A stretch of 9,603 bases of DNA from an uncultured SAR324 cluster bacterium (GTDB lineage Bacteria; SAR324; NAC60-12). Made by a program: the position numbers and the translations under genes. Shown one piece after another: positions 1 to 6,173 of this stretch. The stretch is taken from contig CACERX010000042.1 in NCBI GenBank assembly GCA_902562015.1, positions 1 to 9,603 on the forward strand, given 5' to 3'. Every line of letters starts with the position of its first letter. Within the stretch, counting starts at the first letter, position 1. The notes beneath the pieces are model-generated. The model searched no databases and was not told where the DNA came from. It worked only from the letters and a program-made list of their open reading frames with translations.

Positions 1-786
1 GATGCCTGTGCAATTGGAGATGTTTTTGCCTCACCTTCCGTGGAACAGATGGCAGATGCAATGCGAGCTGCCGATGGAGGAGCAGGTGTCCTTAGGCTTT
101 ACGGTAACTATGGTGGTGACATTATGAATTTCGATATGGCCGGTGAGATGCTTGAAATGGAAGACATCAATTCAACCACGGTTCTTTTAGCCGATGATGT
201 AGCATCCGCGACTAAGAACGAACGTGAGAAACGTCGTGGAGTGGCCGGGATGGTCTATGCTTTTAAAATTGCTGGTGCTGCAGCAGAGCAGATGAAAAGT
301 CTGGAGGATGTAACAAGGATAGCCCAGAAAACAGCTGATGCCTGTCATTCCGTGGGGGCGGCCTTGACTTCCTGCACAGTTCCTCAAGCGGGTAAACCGA
401 CTTTTGAAATTTCTGAAGAAGATATGGAAATGGGTATGGGCATTCATGGTGAACCAGGTGTATGGCGCGGAAATCTCAAAAATGCAGACAATATTGCTAA
501 TGAAATGGTGGATATGTTACTTGCGGATATTAATGCAGTTTCTGGAACTAGAATGTCAGTATTGGTCAACAGTTTGGGAGCTACGCCCCAAGAAGAACTT
601 TATATTTTGTACCGCGTCATAAAAGAACGACTTGAGAGTGTTGGGATTAAGATTGTTATGCCTCTAGTAGGACGTTACGCTACTTCAATGGAAATGACAG
701 GAGTCTCATTTACCTTTTGTGAATTGGATTCGGAACTTGAAGATTTGCTGTTGGAGCCGGCTCATTGTGCTTTTTGGAATGTATGA
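1..786 (+). CDS. dhaK: Dihydroxyacetone kinase-type subunit DhaK (5' partial)
   Basis: This is the ketose-binding subunit of a two-subunit dihydroxyacetone-type kinase. It is cytoplasmic and holds the substrate covalently as a hemiaminal on a histidine while DhaL transfers phosphate. The frame is open from base 1, so the N-terminus, including the GGGSGHEP loop with the first substrate histidine, lies outside the window; about 75 of roughly 330 residues are missing. Visible family motifs are GDVFASPS near the start, NYGGDIMNF (the Asp at 118-120 fits the catalytic Asp), GMGIHGEPG (the covalent His fits 445-447), VNSLGATPQEELY, and PLVGRYATSMEMTG near the C-terminus. Classical DhaK has NYTGD where this has NYGGD, and the tail ends in CAFWNV. 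Both recall the DhaK-like kinases acting on erythrulose and other ketoses, so glycerone may not be the true substrate. The stop overlaps the dhaL start as ATGA. Family certain, substrate not. Confidence 0.93.
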   Translation, partial: DACAIGDVFASPSVEQMADAMRAADGGAGVLRLYGNYGGDIMNFDMAGEMLEMEDINSTTVLLADDVASATKNEREKRRGVAGMVYAFKIAGAAAEQMKSLEDVTRIAQKTADACHSVGAALTSCTVPQAGKPTFEISEEDMEMGMGIHGEPGVWRGNLKNADNIANEMVDMLLADINAVSGTRMSVLVNSLGATPQEELYILYRVIKERLESVGIKIVMPLVGRYATSMEMTGVSFTFCELDSELEDLLLEPAHCAFWNV

Positions 787-1388
787 TGATAACCACTGAA
801 TCAATCCAATCAGTAATCATACGGCTAAATCAGGTAATGGAACAATCTGCTGATGAACTCAATACGGCAGATGGTCTTTTAGGCGACGGGGACCTTGGAG
901 TTACAATGATCCGGGGTTCTAGACATCTTTTAGAGGAATCAGAATCTTTGCCGGAAGACATTGGTATGGCTTTTTTCCAATGTGCCAAGGCTTTTACCAA
1001 AAGCTCGGGATCCAGTTACGGGACTCTACTGGCTACAGGTATGATGGCTGTTGCAAAAGTAAAAAAAGGGCAGACTGAAATTAAGCTGGATGAGGTTTCA
1101 GACCTTTTCAATATATCACTCGAGGCAATGCAAATGAGAGGTAAAGCCAGTCTTGGAGACAAAACAGTACTTGATGTGATAGCAGCTGCCAGAGATGCGG
1201 CGAAAAATCAAACCGATTGTAGTACTATGCTCAACAGTATCAACAAAGCAATAAATGATACTATCGAACGATATAGAGATCGTCAAAGTCAAATTGGAAG
1301 GGCTCGGATATTTGGAGAAAAATCAATTGGACTTGATGATCCTGGAATGTTAGCTTTCAAACGTATGTTCGAATCTTTGCAAACTTAA
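783..1388 (+). CDS. dhaL: Dihydroxyacetone kinase-type subunit DhaL
   Basis: This is the nucleotide-binding subunit that works with the upstream DhaK. It has 201 residues, close to the usual 200-210 for the family. The start is ATG at 783, overlapping the DhaK stop as ATGA, which implies translational coupling; a TTG at 765 would run deeper into dhaK and is less likely. The Mg-nucleotide ligands are present as D30, D35 and D37 in DGLLGDGDLG, matching the three Asp of characterised DhaL. Further conserved segments are GSSYGTLLATG (76-86), GKASLGDKTVLD (120-131) and IFGEKSIGLDDPGMLA (176-191). The residue after the third Asp is Leu, where E. coli DhaL has His. DhaL can be recharged by a DhaM phosphotransferase component or can use ATP directly. 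No dhaM follows here, so ATP use is plausible, but a gene upstream of the window cannot be excluded. Confidence 0.94.
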   Translation: MMITTESIQSVIIRLNQVMEQSADELNTADGLLGDGDLGVTMIRGSRHLLEESESLPEDIGMAFFQCAKAFTKSSGSSYGTLLATGMMAVAKVKKGQTEIKLDEVSDLFNISLEAMQMRGKASLGDKTVLDVIAAARDAAKNQTDCSTMLNSINKAINDTIERYRDRQSQIGRARIFGEKSIGLDDPGMLAFKRMFESLQT

Positions 1389-1584
1389 TCCAAAGCGGAT
1401 ATGTTACAAACCGCAGGAATTTTCTAAAATCCATAAATTCGAAAGTAAACTATTGATTTATCTTATAATATTTGTTTGATTATAAATTTACTTAAATTAA
1501 GCTGTGTAAAGGTGCTTTCGGAAATCTATGAACTTATCTCTTATATCTTCTCTAAGTACTGCTTGCACGTTCCCTGGCCGAAAA
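1389..1584. other. Convergent intergenic gap, no clear terminator
   Basis: This gap separates the + strand kinase operon from the - strand MFS gene. The only structure near the dhaL end is a weak hairpin (GCGG at 1395-1398 with CCGC at 1411-1414), not followed by a proper T-run. A TATAAT hexamer occurs at 1464-1469 without a matching -35 box. I see no gene here. Confidence 0.4.
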
Positions 1585-2802
1585 TCAAGATCGTGCAGTC
1601 TCCGACATGGGGATGCTTCTGGCCATCAATGAGGTGGACACACCCAGCACTGTCATCAGAATGATGATCAAGAGGCCCAAATGAAAATTCTCGTAGCCCC
1701 CAACTCCAGCTATAATTGAACCGCCAATCACCCCGAAACCCATCTGCAGAGCGCCTGCAAATCCGGAAGCACTTCCTGCTAGCTTTCCTGCCGAAGCAAT
1801 TGCTCCCATGGTGGCGTTTGGAATTACCAGTCCAGCAGAAAAACCCATAACCATTCCCGTAAACGAAATCAAAAAGGGATTCTGAAATTCGCCCATTGTC
1901 ATCACAAAAAGTAAAACGATGCTTAAAAAACTAATGATGCTACCAATCAATGTCATACTTTCGAGGCCCCATTTCTGCGCTTTCCAGCGTGTGATGAAAT
2001 TGCCGATCATATAGCCCACCGGAGTGGCAGCGAACCAGAAGCCGATTTCTCCTGTACTTAATCCCAGCCTTGAATATTCGTAAGGCACAAATCCAATCAT
2101 GCAGAGAAAGATACCGACGCTACATGCAGAAGAAATAACAAAAGTTAAAAAAAGCCGGTTGGAAAACAATTCGTAGTACTCCCTGATAAGAAGACGCGGG
2201 ACGATTATTCCCATGGGATTCAGGTTTGTTTCGTTTAGGAAAAAATAGTTTGACACTAAAGAAAGACTTCCAGCCAGGGCAATGATGGCCATCGTTCCCT
2301 TCCAACCGATTATTTCGTCAATCAGACCTCCGGATATGAAGCTGAAGATTGGAGCGATAACCATTACAGCGCTGATCGTCGCAAAAACGGCAGCACCCTT
2401 CGTGCGGTCATATGAATCATTTATGATGGCCCTGACGATTGAAACTGAAGCTGCAGCACCAAGCCCTTGCAGGATCCTCGCGTAAATCAGGGTAGTGATG
2501 GAAGCAGCGTAGACTCCTATTAAACCTCCTATGGCATAAAGCCCCATGCCGATCAGGAGCGGTTTTCTTCGTCCATATCTATCTGACAAAGGTCCATAAA
2601 TGAGCTGGGAGGAGGCGATAGCAATGAAGTATCCAGAAAGCAGAAACTGAGTTGTAGCGCTATCTACATCAAATTCTTCCGCTACGGATTTGAGGGACGT
2701 AGAAATGATTGTTAAACCAACGGCACTGCATCCCATGGTGATTATAAGCAACCAGATCGGGGCACTGGCGACCGGACCGGTTTTTCTTGATGAAGGTTCC
2801 AA
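1585..2802 (-). CDS. Bcr/CflA-type multidrug MFS exporter
   Basis: This is a proton-driven drug exporter of the major facilitator superfamily (12-helix DHA1 type) in the inner membrane. It has 405 residues, the usual length for Bcr/CflA proteins. MFS motif A is intact in the loop between helices 2 and 3 (GPLSDRYGRRKPLL, residues 70-83), motif B appears as RILQGLGAAA (109-118), and a motif C-like stretch APIFSFISGGLI (150-161) identifies an antiporter of the drug-export branch. Hydrophobic segments continue to the C-terminus. I chose the TTG start at 2802 because AAGGGGG lies 7-8 nt upstream. The nearest internal Met (residue 24) would remove part of the first helix. The gene stands alone, converging on the kinase operon. 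Its 5' flank contains a tRNA-fMet fragment, so its promoter must lie in or beyond that fragment. GC content (about 50% in one sampled line) is well above that of the genes to its right. Substrate is unknown. Confidence 0.92.
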   Translation of the reverse strand: MEPSSRKTGPVASAPIWLLIITMGCSAVGLTIISTSLKSVAEEFDVDSATTQFLLSGYFIAIASSQLIYGPLSDRYGRRKPLLIGMGLYAIGGLIGVYAASITTLIYARILQGLGAAASVSIVRAIINDSYDRTKGAAVFATISAVMVIAPIFSFISGGLIDEIIGWKGTMAIIALAGSLSLVSNYFFLNETNLNPMGIIVPRLLIREYYELFSNRLFLTFVISSACSVGIFLCMIGFVPYEYSRLGLSTGEIGFWFAATPVGYMIGNFITRWKAQKWGLESMTLIGSIISFLSIVLLFVMTMGEFQNPFLISFTGMVMGFSAGLVIPNATMGAIASAGKLAGSASGFAGALQMGFGVIGGSIIAGVGGYENFHLGLLIIILMTVLGVSTSLMARSIPMSETARS

Positions 2803-2843
2803 AAATTTTCCCCCTTTACTAATATTTTTGATGGTGGTTAATG

Positions 2844-2880
2844 TATTTGAACCTTCGACCTTCGGGTTATGGCCCCAACC
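2844..2880 (-). pseudogene. Internal fragment of an initiator tRNA-fMet gene
   Basis: Read on the - strand, this stretch carries the anticodon arm, variable loop and most of the T arm of a bacterial initiator tRNA. The anticodon CAT (2869-2871) is followed by AACCCGAAGGTC, the initiator signature, then GAAGG and the T-loop TTCAAAT (2845-2851). The anticodon stem still pairs (TTGGG with CCCGA, including the three stacked G-C pairs typical of initiators). The D arm and both acceptor strands are absent, the 3' side of the T stem does not pair, and position 33 is C instead of U. It is therefore a relic and not a working tRNA. It lies about 40 bp upstream of the MFS start, near the fall in GC content. 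The match rests on recalled tRNA-fMet sequence. Confidence 0.7.
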
Positions 2881-2983
2881 ACTGTAATAATTTCAGTAAC
2901 ATAGCACCTAAAACATGTTATACACTGATACACACTATTTAGGTATCAATTCGACCACATTGTTGGCCAAGGGTGCTTACCAT

Positions 2984-3018
2984 CAGAGATTGTATCTCTG
3001 TGAAAAAAGCGTTTTTTT
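2984..3018. repeat. Stem-loop plus A/T-rich palindrome downstream of the DUF2059 gene
   Basis: A perfect 7-bp stem (CAGAGAT at 2984-2990, ATCTCTG at 2994-3000, 3-nt loop) is followed on the + strand by AAAAAAGCGTTTTTTT. It lies 60-95 nt beyond the stop of the - strand DUF2059 gene and may terminate it. In that orientation the T-run precedes the GC-containing stem, so it is not a standard intrinsic terminator. Confidence 0.3.
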
Positions 3019-3077
3019 GATCTATTCCCAAATTGATACAATGTGTAAATCTCATTCCTACAGGACCATTCAAGCAA

Positions 3078-3554
3078 CTATTCCGTCCGATATTTTTTCA
3101 TAATCCTAGTTAGATTCTCTTTGAAGTTTTCAGAATATTTTTCCGCATATTTTTTCCCTAGATTACCTCCAGCATTAGTCATCTCTGGAAAAACTTGGAG
3201 TGATTTCTGACCAAGCGGAGATTTGTAGAATGCGACAAGGTTCTTAAGTTCATCTTTAGTGAATTTTTCTTCATATATACTTGCCATCTCTTTTTTTAAA
3301 TCTGGGTCGCTTGCCACCTGCCTAAAGTATATGTCGGACACTCCCTTCAAATCTTGAATAGCTTCCTCAGGCATACCCTTGTTTCTAAGCTGTTTAAAAA
3401 AAGGGGTAAAACCCAATTTTGAAGTATTTATCAAGGTATTCTCGAACTTAAGTAACTTCATTAACTCCATGGAAGGGCTCAATTTTTCTGTTTCCTGGGC
3501 AAAAGATAAATTGACGGATAAAAATGTTACTATAATCGTTACTATTTTTTTCAT
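3078..3554 (-). CDS. DUF2059 family secreted protein
   Basis: This is a small exported protein of 158 residues with a clear Sec signal peptide: MKK start, hydrophobic core, and cleavage near FAQ-ET at about residue 20. The mature part is charged and helical. It ends in the family hallmark, a YEEKFTKDELKNLVAFYKSP stretch continuing to GQKSLQVFPEM (94-125). This matches DUF2059, a domain of periplasmic proteins of unknown function. No cysteines or catalytic residues are apparent, and a structural or envelope role is a guess. No convincing Shine-Dalgarno motif precedes the ATG (AAACGCAT), unlike the MFS and four-helix membrane protein genes. The gene follows the tRNA on the same strand, but a terminator lies between them, so it is probably transcribed on its own. 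Family assignment is good; function is unknown. Confidence 0.82.
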   Translation of the reverse strand: MKKIVTIIVTFLSVNLSFAQETEKLSPSMELMKLLKFENTLINTSKLGFTPFFKQLRNKGMPEEAIQDLKGVSDIYFRQVASDPDLKKEMASIYEEKFTKDELKNLVAFYKSPLGQKSLQVFPEMTNAGGNLGKKYAEKYSENFKENLTRIMKKYRTE

Positions 3555-3639
3555 ATGCGTTTTGTTTTAATTTTTGTTTCGTTGAATTAGATTATCTTTC
3601 AAATTTTGTATCCTGTACATCAATTTACTATGGAAACTG

Positions 3640-3664
3640 CAGATGCTGTTGCAGCCATAATCTG
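3640..3664. repeat. Stem-loop between the tRNA terminator and the DUF2059 gene
   Basis: An inner hairpin GCTG-TTG-CAGC (3645-3655) sits inside an outer CAGAT/ATCTG pair with a 4-nt bulge. It lies about 85 nt upstream of the DUF2059 start and could belong to its leader. No specific riboswitch or attenuator pattern is recognisable. Confidence 0.25.
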
Positions 3665-3674
3665 AGGGAATGGG

Positions 3675-3698
3675 TAAAAAGGCATACACTAGCCTTTT
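3675..3698 (-). terminator. Intrinsic terminator of the tRNA transcript
   Basis: A 7-bp stem AAAAGGC/GCCTTTT (3677-3683 with 3692-3698) has an 8-nt loop. On the - strand it is followed by a short T-run (the A-run at 3676-3680). It sits about 37 nt past the tRNA 3' end, the expected place for a tRNA terminator. Confidence 0.6.
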
Positions 3699-3734
3699 CA
3701 AAAAACTGCAAAATCTGTAAGTTACTTATATTGT

Positions 3735-3811
3735 TGGTAGCAGGGAGGAGATTTGAACTCCCGACCTCGGGTTTATGAATCCCGCGCTCTAACCAACTGA
3801 GCTACCCTGCC
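3735..3811 (-). tRNA. tRNA-Met (anticodon CAT), elongator type
   Basis: This is a complete 77-nt cloverleaf with encoded CCA. The acceptor stem GGCAGGG pairs with CCCTGCT, the D arm is GCTC-AGTTGGTTA-GAGC, the anticodon loop is TTCATAA with anticodon CAT, the variable loop is AGGTC, and the T arm is GGGAG-TTCAAAT-CTCCT. The discriminator base is A73. The C11-G24 pair and the position of the G-C pairs in the anticodon stem argue for elongator and not initiator Met. A lysidine-modified tRNA-Ile2 also has a CAT gene anticodon and cannot be excluded. Two oddities: the last anticodon-stem pair is an A31-A39 mismatch, and position 1-72 is a G-U wobble. It has its own terminator downstream. Confidence 0.93.
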
Positions 3812-3852
3812 ACACTTGTAATACCAAAGGATTGTGGTTTTAAGGATTTTTG

Positions 3853-3895
3853 AAAAAAAATTTGTGTGTGTTTTTATCCATTCCCACAAATTTTT
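3853..3895 (-). terminator. Strong A/T-rich terminator hairpin after the 52-residue ORF
   Basis: An exact 11-bp inverted repeat (AAAAATTTGTG at 3856-3866, CACAAATTTTT at 3885-3895) encloses an 18-nt loop. On the - strand it runs into eight T residues (the A-run 3853-3860). The upstream arm overlaps the last codons of the small ORF ending at 3874. On the + strand five T residues complete the second arm, so it may work both ways. It insulates the tRNA promoter region (3812-3850) from upstream - strand transcription. Confidence 0.55.
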
Positions 3896-4032
3896 CTTCG
3901 CATTTTTTCTGCTGCTATCTTAGATAATTGAGAATTAAGGTGCGCATATATTGACTCATTTTTAATGTACTTCTGTCCACCCCGGGCTTTCAATTCAAAT
4001 GCAGTAGCACCTCCCGGGGCGAAGTAAGACAT
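3874..4032 (-). CDS. Possible 52-residue small basic protein
   Basis: The reading frame runs from ATG at 4032 to TAA at 3874. It encodes a peptide that begins MSYFAPGGATAFELKARGGQ, continues with an amphipathic helical part (SIYAHLNSQLSKIAAEKMRR), and ends KICGNG. In its favour, it is richer in GC than its flanks, its amino-acid composition is protein-like, and a strong terminator hairpin overlaps and follows its end on the same strand. Against it, no Shine-Dalgarno motif is seen (GATA precedes the ATG), it is short, and I recognise no family. The frame stays open a further 60 bases upstream without an ATG, so it could also be the tail of a degraded gene. No signal peptide or membrane segment. 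Confidence 0.35.
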   Translation of the reverse strand: MSYFAPGGATAFELKARGGQKYIKNESIYAHLNSQLSKIAAEKMRRKICGNG

Positions 4033-4143
4033 TATCGTATGTATTATGGTATGGAATGAAAAATTTTTATCTTTGCACGTTTTAAAGTTGTTTCAAAATC
4101 AATAATATTCTCAGTTTAAACCTGGAAGGACTTTGAGTAGTTA

Positions 4144-4560
4144 CTAGTCCGAATTATTATTTTCTCCTTTTATGCCAGCAATTATTGGCCACAAAGCAAT
4201 TATTGCAAATATAACTATCATAACAGCAGGAGGCCTTAATTCAGGATATTCTGGGTATGCAAATGTGTGTTTAAAAGCTAAACCGACTAAACAGAAAAAT
4301 CCTATCCCAGTTCCAATTAGGATATTTTTTACCTCAGGGAACTTAAGGTTGCGACAGCTAAATAGGACAATAGCCAAGAAAAAATTAAATGCTGAACAAA
4401 TTTCTAACTCTGTGGCTCCTAAAGTCATTGCTTCTTGACTTAGACCAGGTGCCATTTCCATGTACATAGATTTAGCTCCAAATAAAAGCAAAATACCATG
4501 AATAATATTTAGTATGGCTATTACAGTGAATACAATTTTGGGATTCATTAATATTTTCAT
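4144..4560 (-). CDS. Four-helix membrane protein of unknown function
   Basis: This is a 138-residue inner-membrane protein with four hydrophobic segments, at about 7-28, 52-69, 79-96 and 111-130. A loop between the first two contains MAPGLSQEAMTLGATELE, and the tail KGENNNSD is short and polar. The helix-loop pattern resembles small uncharacterised membrane proteins of the DUF4345 kind, but I cannot confirm the family. The start is well supported: AAAGGAT lies 5-6 nt before the ATG. The gene is alone on this strand and divergent from the ion-channel gene. The 345-bp gap between them holds two inverted repeats, including one 28-bp near-perfect palindrome. Confidence 0.7.
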   Translation of the reverse strand: MKILMNPKIVFTVIAILNIIHGILLLFGAKSMYMEMAPGLSQEAMTLGATELEICSAFNFFLAIVLFSCRNLKFPEVKNILIGTGIGFFCLVGLAFKHTFAYPEYPELRPPAVMIVIFAIIALWPIIAGIKGENNNSD

Positions 4561-4790
4561 TTTTAATCCTTTAAAATTTTATTGTAGTAAGATTTTTTCC
4601 AAATACAGGATCTGATCTCAATAGTTGTGTCTGCAACTATACATTTTAAAAAATTTCCCGCAATTTTATTAGATGTAATGTATAAAATTTCTTTTTTCCC
4701 TTTGAGTTATCCTATTTTAAATTATTTATTAAGTCAATTTTGTATAGCGCTTTAAACAATTAGTATTTACTAAAACTATCTCTTGACTGC
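4561..4790. other. AT-rich divergent intergenic region
   Basis: There is no gene in this very AT-rich stretch. It should contain the promoter of the four-helix membrane protein (- strand). A perfect 7-bp stem-loop, ATAGTTG with CAACTAT (4621-4627 and 4634-4640, 6-nt loop), lies 60 nt upstream of that gene and is a candidate operator. ATTTTAAATTATTT at 4714-4727 recurs at 4846-4859. Confidence 0.4.
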
Positions 4791-4851
4791 TAAAATCAAT
4801 CTTAATAGAATTAAATTCGTCATGAATTAAATTCTATTAAGATTGATTTTA
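4791..4851. repeat. 28-bp near-perfect inverted repeat with 5-nt loop
   Basis: The arms at 4791-4818 and 4824-4851 are complementary at all but one position, with GTCAT as the loop. The arms are almost all A and T; the inner part reads GAATTAAATTC and the outer part carries ATCAATCTTAATAG. It ends 54 bp before the ion-channel start codon. As RNA it would form one very long hairpin. As DNA it could be a cruciform, a large operator, or a bidirectional terminator separating the divergent genes. It is much longer and more regular than a usual terminator. Confidence 0.85.
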
Positions 4852-4905
4852 AATTATTTTCAATTTTGTTGCTTTATTTTGATAAGAATTACCCTATTTT
4901 AAGCT

Positions 4906-6057
4906 ATGAAAACAATTATCTATCTAATTTTGTATTTGTCTATGATCCTATTGCCAAATATTGTTCTTGCAGCTGATTCTTCATCCAGCAAAAAAAGTAA
5001 AAAAGATTTTTATGAGTGCTTAAGAAGTGATCCATCTGAGCCAAAAAAGTATTGTACTAGTCTTCCAGAAACAAGAGGTAAACAGCCGGTTAAAGTCCAA
5101 ATATCAATACACCTTCTTGATATACTGGACGTAGACCAAAGCGAACACACCTGGACCGTAAGGAGTTTTTTGTATGCTTCATGGAGAGATCAACGCCTCA
5201 AATATAAAATAAGGGATTTTGATAGACTATCAAAACTTGTATACAGGGGCGATTTAGCAAATGATCAGATGTTGAGGATGTGGCATCCCAATTTAACAAT
5301 TCCTAATCAAATAGAGCAGCGTGAGACAGAGAACATAGAAATATCTATATCAAAGTTCGGTATAGTGCATTACAAGGAAGTTTTTGTTGCCAAAGTCAGA
5401 ACTAATTTTAATTTCCGAACATTCCCATTCGATAAACAGACTGTAACTTTAGAGATAGAACCTTTTAGCGAAACTCAGAAAAAAGTTCGTTTGGTTCCCG
5501 CTGTAAAAAAGAATGGGAATACTTCAATTCCTCCTGATTTGTGGAACGCAGGGGATTTTAATGTCTCCTTTAGTGACAGGCCTGGTGCAAGAAACCAATT
5601 ATCAAAAGAAACTGGATTATGGCTTTCACCAGACGGTTCCCAAAACTTCTCACTGATGACTTTTTCACTTGAACTTAAAAGAGATTATTTTAATTTTCTT
5701 ACCACAAAACTGTTAGTTCTTTACTTTTTTGCGTTTATACTCTGGTTAAATGCCGGATTCGCAAGTGAAGAGGGATCACATAAGTGGCCCTGGGAACTGT
5801 TTCTAGGCATAATATTTTTTAGCCTTGAAGCACAATCCATGCTGCCGGCACTTCCCTACATAACCCTTTATAATGTATTTGTAAATCTATTATACGTATA
5901 TGTCTTAACAGATTTTGTACTCTGGCTCGTAACCGAAAGGATGCGTGAGAGAAAAAAATCAATAGTTTTAATGCAGAGAATAAAAATTTTGGGTGTGGGT
6001 CCATCATTTTTGATTCTCTCATGGGGTATAATATACTGGTTTGTAGAATATGTTTAG
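4906..6057 (+). CDS. Prokaryotic pentameric ligand-gated ion channel (Cys-loop family)
   Basis: This is a homologue of the bacterial channels GLIC and ELIC. These form homopentamers in the inner membrane, with a periplasmic beta-sandwich sensing domain and a four-helix pore domain. It has 383 residues against roughly 320-360 for those proteins. The signal peptide spans 1-22 (cleavage near VLA-AD). The ligand-binding domain covers about 60-258, with SWRDQRL (92-98), MWHPNL (125-130) and NFNFRTFPFDKQTV (167-180), the FPFD core of the Cys-loop, here without flanking cysteines as in prokaryotic members. M1 begins at RDYF (259) and runs to about 283. M2 is about 289-312, followed by LPALPYIT (313-320), a family signature. 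M3 is about 321-343 and M4 about 361-381. Two cysteines (C38, C50) in the N-terminal extension could form a disulfide. No clear Shine-Dalgarno precedes the ATG. The ligand is not predictable. Confidence 0.9.
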   Translation: MKTIIYLILYLSMILLPNIVLAADSSSSKKSKKDFYECLRSDPSEPKKYCTSLPETRGKQPVKVQISIHLLDILDVDQSEHTWTVRSFLYASWRDQRLKYKIRDFDRLSKLVYRGDLANDQMLRMWHPNLTIPNQIEQRETENIEISISKFGIVHYKEVFVAKVRTNFNFRTFPFDKQTVTLEIEPFSETQKKVRLVPAVKKNGNTSIPPDLWNAGDFNVSFSDRPGARNQLSKETGLWLSPDGSQNFSLMTFSLELKRDYFNFLTTKLLVLYFFAFILWLNAGFASEEGSHKWPWELFLGIIFFSLEAQSMLPALPYITLYNVFVNLLYVYVLTDFVLWLVTERMRERKKSIVLMQRIKILGVGPSFLILSWGIIYWFVEYV

Positions 6058-6173
6058 TGTTTAGTACTCAAAAAATGTTTAATAATATTTTGATTTTAAT
6101 TAAAAATGTATGCTAACTTTTCCATTTAAGAAAACATAATTTTTATAATTTAATTAATAGTAATGGAATACTT

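Noticed and set aside
187..447. 86-codon frame on the - strand within dhaK
   Set aside because: It is antisense to conserved DhaK motifs, has no ribosome binding site and no recognisable protein character.
1476..1664. 62-codon + strand frame between dhaL and the MFS gene
   Set aside because: Half of it is antisense to the MFS C-terminus, the rest is AT-rich gap, and there is no ribosome binding site.
2943..3045. Separated inverted repeats GTATCAATT/AATTGATAC and CACATTGT/ACAATGTG
   Set aside because: Exact, but only 8-9 bp, 75-80 bp apart and in a permuted order, so chance similarity in A/T-rich DNA is the simpler view; no transposase or terminal structure supports a mobile element.
2915..3103. 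62-codon + strand frame upstream of the MFS gene
   Set aside because: It runs into the 3' end of the DUF2059 gene in antisense and has no coding signature or start signal; it contains the 2984-3018 hairpin.
4172..4438. 88-codon + strand frame over the four-helix membrane protein
   Set aside because: It is the antisense shadow of a gene with a good ribosome binding site and four clear membrane helices.
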